The translations under genes were made by a program, and so were the position numbers. 64,000 nucleotides of DNA from JBILCM01 sp044353165. Its GTDB lineage: Bacteria > Bacillota > Bacilli > Paenibacillales > YIM-B00363. The notes beneath the pieces were generated by a model. That model saw only the letters and a program-made list of their open reading frames with translations. It searched no databases and was not told where the DNA came from. Position 1 is the first letter of the stretch. Each line of letters starts with the position of its first letter. Positions 33,045 through 42,018 of the stretch are shown piece after piece. The stretch is taken from contig JBILCM010000001.1 of NCBI GenBank assembly GCA_044353165.1, positions 1-64,000 of the forward strand, written 5' to 3'.

Positions 33045-34382
33045 ATGGCATCATGGACGGAACAGGAGATCGTGCATCTGATGATGCGCGCGGCGTTCAG
33101 TGTAACGGAGAAAGAGGCCGCTGCGGCACTTGCCTTGGGTAAAGAGGCGACTGTGAAGCGATTGGTGCAGGGCAAGTCCCTCATCAACGTTGAAGAGTCG
33201 TTCCCATCCGCTACAGCCGTATTCAAACAATCCGCTTCGCTTGACGCAACAGTGTATGCCCAGCTTAGCGTTGGTCAGTTGCAATGGATTTTCCGCATGG
33301 TGCAGACCCCTTCCCCTTTGCATGAGAAGATGACCCTCTTCTGGCATGATCATTTTGCAACGAGCGCTCAGAAAGTGAAGTTGCCGATTGCGATGATCAC
33401 GCAGAACGACTTGTTGCGAAATTACGCGCTTGGCGATTTCAAGGAACTCGTGAAACTGGTGGGCCGTGATGCAGCGATGCTCATCTGGCTCGACGCCAAC
33501 GCCAACCAAGTCGGTAAACCGAACGAAAATTATGCACGCGAACTGATGGAGTTGTTCACCCTCGGGATCGGCAACTATATGGAGAAAGATGTGAAAGAAG
33601 TCGCTCGCGCCTTCACCGGTTGGCGGGTCGATGGCAAGACAGGGAAAGTCGCTTTTTCCTTGAAACTGCATGATATCGGCACGAAGTCGATTCTTGGCGA
33701 AACCGGGAGGTTCAACGATGAACAAACGGTGGACGTTCTCTTTCGTCAGTCGGTGCTTGCCGAATTCATTGTGAAGAAGCTGTTGCAACATTTTGCCACG
33801 TTGACCCCGGCAGAGACCTGGGTGAAACGTCTGGCGGCACGGTTGCGACAACGTTATAGAATCAGTGACGTGATGACGGATTTGTTCTTATCGGATGAAT
33901 TCTGGGATCCGAATCTCAGACAGAAGCTTGTAAAGACGCCAGCGGATTATGTCGTCTGGATTACGCGGTCGTTCGATCGAACAATTCAAAACCGACTGAC
34001 CAATGACTTGAAAAAAATGGGGCAAGACCTCTACTACCCACCCGATGTGAATGGTTGGCCGATGGGAGAAGCTTGGTTAAACTCAAGCAACTTGCTCGCA
34101 CGCTACCAATTCGCGGAGATGATTGCCGCCGCAGCCGTCAAAGAGAAGAAATATCCTGCCACTTTGGAGAAACCAACCGCCGCCACCTTGACGGCAGTGC
34201 ATCAGTGGATTGACGCTTGGCTGCGGTTTTTGCGTATAACTCCGGTGTCCAAGACGACACGAGAAGCACTGCTCAACTTCGTCGAAACATCTGGTGGCGC
34301 TGTGGCCGCGCGCGCGAATAACACTATCTTACGCGGCTTGATCCATCTGATGCTGGTCAGTCCGGAAGCACAATTGAAATAG
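33045..34382 (+). CDS. DUF1800 family protein
   Basis: The 445-aa product shows the DUF1800 pattern: an N-terminal helical part (EIVHLMMRAAFSVTEKEAA), MTLFWHDHFATS, LMELFTLGIGNYMEKDVKEVARAFTGWRV, and YYPPDVNGWPMGEAWLNSSNLLARY. No enzyme activity is established for this family. There is no obvious signal peptide. It is followed 13 bases later by a DUF1501 gene, its almost constant partner across bacteria. Confidence 0.9.
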   Translation: MASWTEQEIVHLMMRAAFSVTEKEAAAALALGKEATVKRLVQGKSLINVEESFPSATAVFKQSASLDATVYAQLSVGQLQWIFRMVQTPSPLHEKMTLFWHDHFATSAQKVKLPIAMITQNDLLRNYALGDFKELVKLVGRDAAMLIWLDANANQVGKPNENYARELMELFTLGIGNYMEKDVKEVARAFTGWRVDGKTGKVAFSLKLHDIGTKSILGETGRFNDEQTVDVLFRQSVLAEFIVKKLLQHFATLTPAETWVKRLAARLRQRYRISDVMTDLFLSDEFWDPNLRQKLVKTPADYVVWITRSFDRTIQNRLTNDLKKMGQDLYYPPDVNGWPMGEAWLNSSNLLARYQFAEMIAAAAVKEKKYPATLEKPTAATLTAVHQWIDAWLRFLRITPVSKTTREALLNFVETSGGAVAARANNTILRGLIHLMLVSPEAQLK

Positions 34383-34395
34383 GGGGTGATGTGTG

Positions 34396-35649
34396 ATGAA
34401 GATGAATCGAAGACAATTTCTGACGCGCGGATTGGCATTGCTAACCGCATTATCCACAGCGAATGGTTGGCCTGACTTAGCCAAAGCGGCGAACACTTTG
34501 CCTCTCACCAAACCAGTCCTAGGTTCGGGTGCTGGATCGGACCCTGTTCTTGTCATTGTGCAACTCGATGGGGGGAATGATGGCATCAACACCCTCATCC
34601 CTTACGGACAAGGCGCGTATTTTGACGCTCGCCCAACGCTAGCGTATAAAGAAAAAGATGTCCTCCCGCTCACCGGAGGCATCGGCTTCCACCCCAGCTT
34701 CAAGCAGATGAAGACGATATACGACGCCGGTCATCTTGCGATTGTGCAAGGGGTCGGTTATCCGCAGCCGAATCGTTCACACTTTCGTTCCCAAGACATT
34801 TGGCAGACGGCGGTGCCCGAAGTGATCAAGTCCACCGGCTGGATCGGTAAATATATGGAAACCGCGTTAAGCAAAGACGTAAATCCGCTGAAAGCGTTGG
34901 AGATCGGCCGCAATCCATCCAAAATATTCAAAACCGCCAATCTCAGCGCGCCGATCCTACAAGCGGTCGAGACGTACCATTGGCTCAATCCGAATACGCC
35001 CGATGAACAGAAAAATCGCATGGCTCGTGCCTTCCAGCGCATGTACGGCTTGGATTTAAACAACACCAAGATCAGTGTGGCAACCCAGCGCGGTGCGGAC
35101 GCATATGCAAGTGTAGATGCGATTCACTCGCTCGTATCCGGATACCGCAATGTGGTGCAATACCCGACTCACACGTTCGGCAAAGACATGCAGTTGATCG
35201 CCAAATTACTCGCCTCAAAATCGGGGACGCGCGTGTTTTTTGCGAAACTTGGCGGATTTGATGATCATGCGGATGAACGTATTCAACATGCAGATTTGCT
35301 TAAAGAGTATGATGATACGATCGGCGCTTTCTTCACGGATCTGAAGCAGCATGGCTTGGATCGCAACGTTGTGGTGTTGACGTATTCGGAGTTTGGCAGA
35401 AGGGTGAAGGAGAACGGCAGCAAGGGCACAGACCACGGTGCGGCTGCGCCCGTATTCGTGCTAGGCAGTCGCGTGCGAGGCGGTTTCTATGGAGAGTATC
35501 CGAGCTTAACCAAGTTGGATAACAATGGCGACCTGATCTATAACGTCGATTTTCGTTCGATTTATGCCTCTCTCTTGGAAGGCTGGTTGTCCGCCGATGC
35601 GAGGGCTGTCTTGGGGAAAAATTACGAGCAGCTGAAGCTGTTCCTGTAA
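34396..35649 (+). CDS. DUF1501 family protein with Tat signal
   Basis: The 417-aa protein begins MKMNRRQFLTRGLALLTAL, a twin-arginine export signal, so it should be exported folded. The body has GGNDGINTLIP, FRSQDIWQT, GGFDDHADERIQ and the conserved TYSEFGRRVKENGSKGTDHG, which recalls the alkaline-phosphatase/sulfatase superfamily. Function is not known. The ATG has GGGGG 9 nt upstream. It forms a two-gene operon with the DUF1800 gene, which has no visible export signal, so how the pair meets is open. Confidence 0.9.
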   Translation: MKMNRRQFLTRGLALLTALSTANGWPDLAKAANTLPLTKPVLGSGAGSDPVLVIVQLDGGNDGINTLIPYGQGAYFDARPTLAYKEKDVLPLTGGIGFHPSFKQMKTIYDAGHLAIVQGVGYPQPNRSHFRSQDIWQTAVPEVIKSTGWIGKYMETALSKDVNPLKALEIGRNPSKIFKTANLSAPILQAVETYHWLNPNTPDEQKNRMARAFQRMYGLDLNNTKISVATQRGADAYASVDAIHSLVSGYRNVVQYPTHTFGKDMQLIAKLLASKSGTRVFFAKLGGFDDHADERIQHADLLKEYDDTIGAFFTDLKQHGLDRNVVVLTYSEFGRRVKENGSKGTDHGAAAPVFVLGSRVRGGFYGEYPSLTKLDNNGDLIYNVDFRSIYASLLEGWLSADARAVLGKNYEQLKLFL

Positions 35650-35681
35650 TTTGGGGACCCATCCCCTGAACTCATCTGCTC

Positions 35682-36770
35682 TTATGAACCATCCCGGATA
35701 GGCTTCCACCAAGGGTGGAGAGGAAGAGGATGCTGTGCAATATCCACGACTTCCCCAATCATCGGAGTAACGACTTGCACCCCTGTATCTTTAGCCGCTT
35801 GCACCACGCGCTGCGGTGGGTCAAACCAATCGTGCAGTGAAAGCGTGAACGCGCCCCAATGAACGGGTACCAATTGGCTTGCTTGCACATCCATTGTCGC
35901 TTGAACGGTCTCCTCGGGCATCATATGGATCGCCTGCCAACGCTCATTGTATTGACCTGCCTCCATGAACGCCCAATCGAATGGCCCATATTTTTCCCCA
36001 ATTTCGCGAAAATGAGGCCCATACCCACTATCGCCGCTATAAAAAATCCGTGTTGTGGGATCAACAAATATCCAAGAGCACCATAACGTTGCGTTGCGAT
36101 CCGTCAGGCTTCTACCGCTAAAGTGACGCGCCGGTGCTGTCGCAATCGTCAAGCCATCCCATATCCATTCTTCCCACCAATCATGCTCATGGATGTGCTC
36201 CGCCTTCACACCCCACCGTCGAAGATGTGCACCAACACCGAGTGGCACATGGAACTGTTTCACACGGTCCTTGAGTTTTCGAATAGATGTAAAATCCAGA
36301 TGGTCATAATGGTCGTGCGATAAAAACACCGCGTCAATCGGAGGCAACGCATCGATATCGAACGGCAGTTTGCCGCTGTAGCGATTGCCGCCAAACCAAG
36401 GAACAGGTGACGGCGTTCTCCCGAACATCGGATCAATCAGAATGAGTCGGCCACGCCAATTCAACATAAGCGCGGAGTGGCCGAACCAGACGAATGAGAT
36501 ATCGTTGCGCATTCGGAATGAATCCGGATGAAACTCCACCATTGGGATGGGTTTACGCGGTTTTCGTTGCTCGCCGCCCATGATGTATTCTTTCAACAAG
36601 GCGATCGACTCTCGTCCCGAAAAATTCATCGTTGTTGGAATTTGGTTATCAAACCTTCTATTTCCAGGGGTCGTTTTGCTGAAATAAAGAATCAAAGCCA
36701 GTGCCGCGACCACGCCTACAATAACGAATGCTATGATGAGGAAACACCTCTTTCCTAAGATTTTTTCCAT
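35682..36770 (-). CDS. Metallo-beta-lactamase-fold hydrolase, membrane-anchored, NAPE-PLD-like
   Basis: The 362-aa protein has one N-terminal helix (CFLIIAFVIVGVVAALALILYF) and then a metallo-hydrolase domain. The metal motif is SHDHYDHLD; APARHFSGRS, YSGDSGYG and PVHWGAFTLSLH supply further ligands. This pattern (LTDRNATLWCSWIF) is that of UlaG/NAPE-PLD-like enzymes, which cleave phosphodiester or lactone substrates. It overlaps the upstream AraC gene by 16 bases. Convergent with the DUF1501 gene. Confidence 0.85.
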   Translation of the reverse strand: MEKILGKRCFLIIAFVIVGVVAALALILYFSKTTPGNRRFDNQIPTTMNFSGRESIALLKEYIMGGEQRKPRKPIPMVEFHPDSFRMRNDISFVWFGHSALMLNWRGRLILIDPMFGRTPSPVPWFGGNRYSGKLPFDIDALPPIDAVFLSHDHYDHLDFTSIRKLKDRVKQFHVPLGVGAHLRRWGVKAEHIHEHDWWEEWIWDGLTIATAPARHFSGRSLTDRNATLWCSWIFVDPTTRIFYSGDSGYGPHFREIGEKYGPFDWAFMEAGQYNERWQAIHMMPEETVQATMDVQASQLVPVHWGAFTLSLHDWFDPPQRVVQAAKDTGVQVVTPMIGEVVDIAQHPLPLHPWWKPIRDGS

Positions 36771-37624
36771 TGCTGTCGAAATCGCAACGGCGTAATGCTT
36801 ACCCTTCGCTTGAACAAATTGATAAAATGGCTCACATGCTCAATACCCACAGCATCCGCAATTTCGGCAATCGTCAAGTCCGTTTCTTTCAACAACGCCT
36901 TGGCTGCTGTCATTCGTAAACTAATCAAGAACTCGCCCGGCGAGAACCCGGTATGCCGTTTGAACTGTTTGGCCAGGTGATATTTATTCACCGCGCAATC
37001 TTTCGCTAATTGTTCTAGCGACAGCCTCTGTCGATAATCGCGTTTCATCCGCTTGATCATGTCATCGATATATTCCGGCCGTTCCTCTGGCAGTTGTTCC
37101 GTATCCATAATGTGAAGCAGCAATTCCGTCATCAGGTCCACAAGCAGTTGGGAGGTCAGCAATTCTGTTCGCACGCTCTTCTCATGTTGCAATGCGATCA
37201 GCTTCCTGAGCATCACAGGAAATGTAGAGTGGATGAGCGTTGTGGTGACAGGCCCTCCGTTGATCTCAACAAATTGCTCATAATACCCCCGGCTGGAACC
37301 ACCGTTCCAGTGCACCCATAGCATCTCCCAAGGCGCTTCACCAACTGTGCCATAATACTGATATTCTGAACAATCGATATAGAAGAGATCTCCACTTTTC
37401 AAGGTATACGTGTGGTTGCGATACGTTAACTTCCCTTGACCCGAAACTGTGTATACGAGCAAGTAGGACGCCAATCCTTGCCGCTCCGTGTAATAAGCGT
37501 CGAATGTTCTGAAGTAACCGATCTCTTGTACATAATGTAACGTCGTATGTGCCCAGACAGAAGGGGTTAAAATCATGCGGACCGAATCTTTCGACCAATC
37601 ATGATTCGCACGCTCCCAAGACAT
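36755..37624 (-). CDS. AraC-family regulator
   Basis: The ~289-aa protein starts MSWERANHDW with GGGAGG upstream; upstream open frame is not needed. The N-terminal cupin-like domain (YTLKSGDLFYIDCSEYQYYG) should bind a sugar and the C-terminal domain has two helix-turn-helices (CAVNKYHLAKQFKRHTG, GIEHVSHFINLFKRRVS). It is divergent from the isomerase/mutarotase operon at 37736, its likely target, and co-transcribed with the MBL-fold gene. Confidence 0.87.
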   Translation of the reverse strand: MSWERANHDWSKDSVRMILTPSVWAHTTLHYVQEIGYFRTFDAYYTERQGLASYLLVYTVSGQGKLTYRNHTYTLKSGDLFYIDCSEYQYYGTVGEAPWEMLWVHWNGGSSRGYYEQFVEINGGPVTTTLIHSTFPVMLRKLIALQHEKSVRTELLTSQLLVDLMTELLLHIMDTEQLPEERPEYIDDMIKRMKRDYRQRLSLEQLAKDCAVNKYHLAKQFKRHTGFSPGEFLISLRMTAAKALLKETDLTIAEIADAVGIEHVSHFINLFKRRVSITPLRFRQQWKKS

Positions 37625-37735
37625 TATTTTCCCTCCCAAGAAACTGTTATTTTTACACAAGATTACTCGATGTTCTTCTCTACGTAAAGGTTTAAAATAA
37701 AAAAGCAACGGATTCTCACCATTGGAGGCATCGAC

Positions 37736-39238
37736 ATGTTAGCGCCTATTAAAGCTGCCAAAAAACCACGAATTGGACTGTATTCCATTGGATTGCGGGC
37801 CTATTGGGACCAATTCCCTGGTCTGCGTGAACGGTTGATCGAATACGGTCAATTTATCGAGAAAAGAATGTCTGCTTGGGCCGATGTATTTTTCTATGGA
37901 TTGGTAGACACGGAGGAAGAAGGTCGCAAAGCCGGTGAATGGCTGAGCGGGAACCAAGTCGATCTTGTGTTTTGCCATGTAGCCACATATACAACAAGTT
38001 CCTCTGTGTTGCCGGTTCACCAAATTTGCAAGGCACCTGTTATTTTTCTGAATCTACAACCGACCGAGCGGATCAATTACGCGCAAGCCACTACAGGGGA
38101 GTGGTTGGCGCATTGTGGCGCATGTCCTGTCCCGGAATTCTCGAACACATTCAACCGGGCCGGTATTTCGTTCCGCGTCGTGAACGGTCTGCTTGGGCTC
38201 GATTACACGCCTGCGATCTCACTCACCAATGAAACAACGCATGAACGCAAGGAAGCGATTCGCGCCTGGCGTGAAATTGAAGAGTGGGTGCGTGCAGCTG
38301 CACTGAAACGCACGTTGCAATACAGCCGCTTCGGCTTCTTAGGAAACACATACAGTGGCATGCTGGATATGTATAGCGATTTTACGATGATTCAAGCGCA
38401 GACTGGACTTCATGTGGAAGTTTTGGAAATGTGTGATCTCGACCGTATGTTAAAACAAGTGACCGAGCAAGAGGTCAAGACCAAGCTTGAAGAAGTGAAT
38501 GCCATGTTTGAAATCAGCGGGGACTCCCCATCCGATCCGATCGCACGCAAACCCACGGAGGAGCAGATGCTCTGGTCTTGCCGTGTAGCCGCCGCACAAG
38601 AGCGACTTGTCCGTGCCTATGATCTCGATGCCTTAACATATTATTATCACGGCGCACCAGGCGGGGAATATGAGAAATTGCAGAGTGGTTTTATCGTCGG
38701 ACATTCGCTGCTGACCGCTCGCGGCATCCCATGCTCAGGCGAGGGGGATCTCAAGACGGCCGTCGCGATGAAAATATGTGACGTGCTAGGAACAGGGGGA
38801 AGCTTCTCGGAGATTGTGGTGGTCGACTATGTGGATGAGACGATTCTACTTGGCCACGATGGGCCGTTCCACATTGCGATCTCAGAAGGGAAACCTATTC
38901 TAAGGGGCATGGGATTATATCATGGCAAACAAGGGACGGGCGTATCGGTAGAAGCCAAGGTCAAGCAAGGACCGATCACCACGCTGAATGTTACGCAGAC
39001 GGGCGATGGCAAGCTGAAATTGATCATCGGGGAAGGGGAATCCACCGACGGCGCGATCATGCAGATTGGCAATACGCAGACCCCCGTTCGCTTCCGCAAA
39101 CATCCCGACACTTACATGGAAGAATGGTTTGCTGAGTCACTGACACATCATTGTGCGCTCTCCGTTGGACATAATGCATCGCTTTTCCGTAAAGTAGGCA
39201 CATTGATGGACATTCGAAGCGTAGTTATAGGAAATTGA
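37736..39238 (+). CDS. L-arabinose/L-fucose isomerase-like protein
   Basis: The 500-aa protein has a family-typical length and layout. Likely metal ligands are E in CSGEGDLKTA, and H in LGHDGPFH and LSVGHNASL near the C-terminus. Such enzymes interconvert aldoses and ketoses in the cytoplasm with Mn. The ATG at 37736 has TTGGAGG 8 nt upstream. The next gene encodes an L-rhamnose-mutarotase-like protein, so the pair should handle an L-sugar or 6-deoxy sugar. Not close enough to classic AraA or FucI for me to name the substrate. Confidence 0.8.
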   Translation: MLAPIKAAKKPRIGLYSIGLRAYWDQFPGLRERLIEYGQFIEKRMSAWADVFFYGLVDTEEEGRKAGEWLSGNQVDLVFCHVATYTTSSSVLPVHQICKAPVIFLNLQPTERINYAQATTGEWLAHCGACPVPEFSNTFNRAGISFRVVNGLLGLDYTPAISLTNETTHERKEAIRAWREIEEWVRAAALKRTLQYSRFGFLGNTYSGMLDMYSDFTMIQAQTGLHVEVLEMCDLDRMLKQVTEQEVKTKLEEVNAMFEISGDSPSDPIARKPTEEQMLWSCRVAAAQERLVRAYDLDALTYYYHGAPGGEYEKLQSGFIVGHSLLTARGIPCSGEGDLKTAVAMKICDVLGTGGSFSEIVVVDYVDETILLGHDGPFHIAISEGKPILRGMGLYHGKQGTGVSVEAKVKQGPITTLNVTQTGDGKLKLIIGEGESTDGAIMQIGNTQTPVRFRKHPDTYMEEWFAESLTHHCALSVGHNASLFRKVGTLMDIRSVVIGN

Positions 39239-39264
39239 ACTCAATAACCATAGGAGGGTCAAAG

Positions 39265-39588
39265 ATGGAGCACATTTCTTTCGTACTGCAGATCGATCCA
39301 AGTCAAGTGGAAGAATACAAACGAAGACACGAGCGTGTGGATCCAGCGTTGGAAGAGCAATTCGCTGTGGCCGGCATCCATCGGTACCATATTTACTTCC
39401 ATGAAGGCATTCTATTCGCCTTTATGGAAGTTGATAACTTCGAGAAGGCGATGGCTCATCTGTCCAATCACCCTGCGAATGCAGCCTGGCAAGCGAAGAT
39501 GGCTGACCTCTTGCTCGTATGGGAGAATGGCCAAACCGTCAAAATGATCAACGAAATGTATCGATACACAACAAGGGCGTCTGAATAA
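39265..39588 (+). CDS. L-rhamnose mutarotase-like protein (RhaM family)
   Basis: This 107-aa protein has the RhaM pattern: SFVLQIDPSQVEEYKRRHERV, AGIHRYHIYFHEGILFAFMEVDNFEKA, then WQAKMADLL. RhaM proteins interconvert the anomers of L-rhamnose or related sugars. The start at 39265 has GGAGGG 7 nt upstream; the frame is open into the isomerase gene. It is coupled with the isomerase and should supply it with the right anomer. Confidence 0.88.
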   Translation: MEHISFVLQIDPSQVEEYKRRHERVDPALEEQFAVAGIHRYHIYFHEGILFAFMEVDNFEKAMAHLSNHPANAAWQAKMADLLLVWENGQTVKMINEMYRYTTRASE

Positions 39589-39597
39589 GACGCTCTT
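39573..39597 (+). terminator. Hairpin over the mutarotase stop codon
   Basis: AAGGGCGTCT (39573-39582) pairs with AGACGCTCTT (39588-39597) with one G-U pair and a 5-base loop that holds the stop. Only two T residues follow, so termination would be weak. Confidence 0.4.
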
Positions 39598-39626
39598 GAT
39601 AACGATCGAAGGGGTGATTGAACGCA

Positions 39627-39941
39627 ATGTGCGTTCTTCCGAACAACATTAGGGATCGGATTATCGAAGTTTTATCGCAAGAACCCTCCGTGAAAACCGC
39701 CATTTTATTCGGTTCCCGGGCAAGAGGATACGCTAGAGCGAATTCAGACATCGATCTTGCCTTGATCGGAAGCAACATCCCGTTATCGCTGCATACTCGA
39801 TTGAGAGAAGCCGCAGGGTTGTATCGCATCGATATTGTAAGATGGGATGAAGTGGATAACGATGAATTGCGCGCAAACATAACCAATGACGGCGTGGTGT
39901 TGTATAGTAACGAAGAGGCATCTGCAATCGACAATAGATAA
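39627..39941 (+). CDS. MNT-type nucleotidyltransferase without visible partner
   Basis: The 104-aa protein has the nucleotidyltransferase motif FGSRARGYARANSDIDLAL, then YRIDIVRWDEV with a third acidic residue, as in MNT antitoxins. It is normal length. The ATG at 39627 is used; a TTG at 39618 sits nearer to AAGGGG. No HEPN or HI0074-like gene is next to it, so it is either an orphan or paired with a distant gene. It lies between sugar genes without functional link. Confidence 0.8.
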   Translation: MCVLPNNIRDRIIEVLSQEPSVKTAILFGSRARGYARANSDIDLALIGSNIPLSLHTRLREAAGLYRIDIVRWDEVDNDELRANITNDGVVLYSNEEASAIDNR

Positions 39942-39956
39942 TTTTACTCAGGCCGT

Positions 39957-40805
39957 TCAAGTCAATCTCTTGTACTGGTAAGGTGTTTGCTTGGTCAACT
40001 TTTTGAACACCCTGTGAAAATGTTGAACATTATTAAACCCACATTCCATACTGACGTCAAGGACGGACGATGCAGGGTTTTTCTTGAATAACTTCTTCGC
40101 TTCACTCACCCTTCGAAAATGGATGTACCCGATCACTGTCATTTGTGTGGTTTCTTTAAAAAGATGGCCTAAATAATACTTGCTCAGGTGAAAATGTTCG
40201 GCAATGGATTTCAGTGTAATCTCTTCACGGTAACATTCATCAATGAACGTCATCACCGACTGTACGGTTTGTGCCTTCATCGGAAGTTTCGCGCATTGTT
40301 TTTTTTCCTGCAAAGTGGAGATCAGGAACAGCAGGGAGCACGTGTTCCAACGCATCATCAGCTCTTTGTGTGACGACTCCAAACTTGTTTGCGACAAAGA
40401 CCACAAAAACGAGAACAATGTGCGCATCGCTTCTCTTTGTTCCCGATTCGTTATTCTCACCTTGCCGTCCAACCCTCGGTTGAGCTGACCCCAGATGTGA
40501 TCCATCTCCATTGCATCTAAATACCTTTCGATACATGCTTTAGAGAAATTGAGCACATAACGCGTGTAAGCTTCTCCTTGCTTGTAATGTATCCGATGCG
40601 AATCATACTCCTGTAAAAACATGACATCCCCATCTTCTATAACATAGAAGCGATCATTCAAATAAAGTTCGATGTCAGCTCTCTCAAAGAACGCAATTTC
40701 ACAAGCATCGTGATAATGCACGAGCGACTCCTGTTGATCAATCACAATATCTTTAAAATCCACATGCAGACTCTGACTTCTTACGAATGGAATACTTTGC
40801 ATCAT
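39957..40805 (-). CDS. AraC-family regulator
   Basis: The 282-aa protein has an N-terminal cupin (YHDACEIAFFERADIELYLNDRFYVIEDGDVMFLQEYDSH) and a C-terminal AraC domain (HFHLSKYYLGHLFKETTQ, then GFNNVQHFHRVFKKLTKQTP). GAGAGG lies just upstream of the ATG. It is divergent from the three-gene sugar-acid operon at 40993-44022 across a 187-base spacer and is its likely regulator. Confidence 0.87.
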   Translation of the reverse strand: MMQSIPFVRSQSLHVDFKDIVIDQQESLVHYHDACEIAFFERADIELYLNDRFYVIEDGDVMFLQEYDSHRIHYKQGEAYTRYVLNFSKACIERYLDAMEMDHIWGQLNRGLDGKVRITNREQREAMRTLFSFLWSLSQTSLESSHKELMMRWNTCSLLFLISTLQEKKQCAKLPMKAQTVQSVMTFIDECYREEITLKSIAEHFHLSKYYLGHLFKETTQMTVIGYIHFRRVSEAKKLFKKNPASSVLDVSMECGFNNVQHFHRVFKKLTKQTPYQYKRLT

Positions 40806-40992
40806 GGATCCTCTCTATGCATATAAACATCATCTCTCAAAATAGTAAACGATTCCCCCTGAATCTGTACAGCAATATCGGTTATTTTTTCGGACAAAGA
40901 AAACTATTTTGCTTTCGATTTTATAACAACCTCCTTGTAAGATGAGACGTGTAAAGACTTTACGTGAAACCATCAACAATGGAGGGATATGA

Positions 40993-42006
40993 TTGAAGGC
41001 CATTACGTGTAAGGAACCTCACCAATTACAATCGGTCGACACCCCTGTGCCCCAACGGCGATCAGGGGAAGCATTGCTTCGTATCCACAGAATTGGCATC
41101 TGCGGCACAGATTATCATGCATTTCGTGGCAAACAGCCATTCTTCACTTACCCTCGCATTCTTGGCCACGAGCTTGCTGCAGAAATTGTTGCGCTTGATG
41201 ATAATCAAGAAGGTTTCCAGGTAGGCGATCGGGTCACGGTCATTCCGTATATCGCCTGCGGTCAATGTATTGCTTGTCGACGCGGCAAACCGAATGCCTG
41301 CGTGAAATTGCAAGTCATCGGTGTGCATATTGACGGTGGGATGTGCGAGTATATCAGCGTTCCCCTGCAGAATTTGATGAAAACCGGTCAATTAAGCTTG
41401 GATCAGATCGTACTGATTGAACCTTTGGCCATTGGTGCTCATGCCGTGAAACGGGCTAATATTTCCAAAAGTGAAGCTGTGCTCGTGATTGGCGCAGGCC
41501 CGATCGGATTGGCTGCGATGAAATTTGCGAAGTTGGCTGGTGCGCACGTGATCGCCATGGATACGAATGAGGAGCGATTGGCAACGAGCAAACGTTGGGC
41601 GCATGCGGATCACGGTATCATGGCCGCTTCGGATGTCATGGAAGCATTGTACGATCTGACGAATGGTGACCTGCCCACGACGGTCATCGATGCAACGGGG
41701 AATGCCGATTCCATGATGAAGTCATTCTCTTATGCAGCGCATGGCGGGAACGTTGTGTATGTCAGTCTCGTGCAAGCCGACATACGCTTTCATGACCCCG
41801 AATTTCATAAGAAAGAACTGACATTGCTAGGCAGTCGGGCAGCGACGAACAGCGATTTCGAAGACGTGATACGATGCATCCAGCAAGGCCATGTAGAAAC
41901 TTCTTCTTATATTACGCACCGAGCTCCAATGGACGATGCCATCAATGCTTTCCAAGCATGGTTACAACCGACTAGCGGCGTGATCAAAGCCATTATCGAA
42001 TGTTAG
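40993..42006 (+). CDS. Zinc-dependent alcohol/polyol dehydrogenase
   Basis: The 337-aa medium-chain dehydrogenase has catalytic zinc residues C (GICGTDYHAF), H-E (GHELAAEI), a structural-zinc set starting CGQCIACRRGKPNAC, and a Rossmann loop (VIGAGPIGLAAM). It is related to sorbitol and L-galactonate/L-idonate dehydrogenases. It starts at TTG 40993 with GGAGGG 7 nt upstream; the nearby ATG is out of frame. First gene of a three-gene operon with an enolase-family dehydratase and an SDR. Confidence 0.88.
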   Translation: MKAITCKEPHQLQSVDTPVPQRRSGEALLRIHRIGICGTDYHAFRGKQPFFTYPRILGHELAAEIVALDDNQEGFQVGDRVTVIPYIACGQCIACRRGKPNACVKLQVIGVHIDGGMCEYISVPLQNLMKTGQLSLDQIVLIEPLAIGAHAVKRANISKSEAVLVIGAGPIGLAAMKFAKLAGAHVIAMDTNEERLATSKRWAHADHGIMAASDVMEALYDLTNGDLPTTVIDATGNADSMMKSFSYAAHGGNVVYVSLVQADIRFHDPEFHKKELTLLGSRAATNSDFEDVIRCIQQGHVETSSYITHRAPMDDAINAFQAWLQPTSGVIKAIIEC

Positions 42007-42018
42007 GAGAATGATGTG

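Noticed and set aside
33051..33851. Long minus-strand frame (266 codons) inside the DUF1800 gene
   Set aside because: His/Cys/Arg-rich sequence with no family pattern, fully inside a well-supported gene on the other strand.
35652..35665. GGGGA/TCCCC hairpin between DUF1501 and MBL genes as terminator
   Set aside because: Only 5 base pairs with a 4-base loop and no T-run on either strand.
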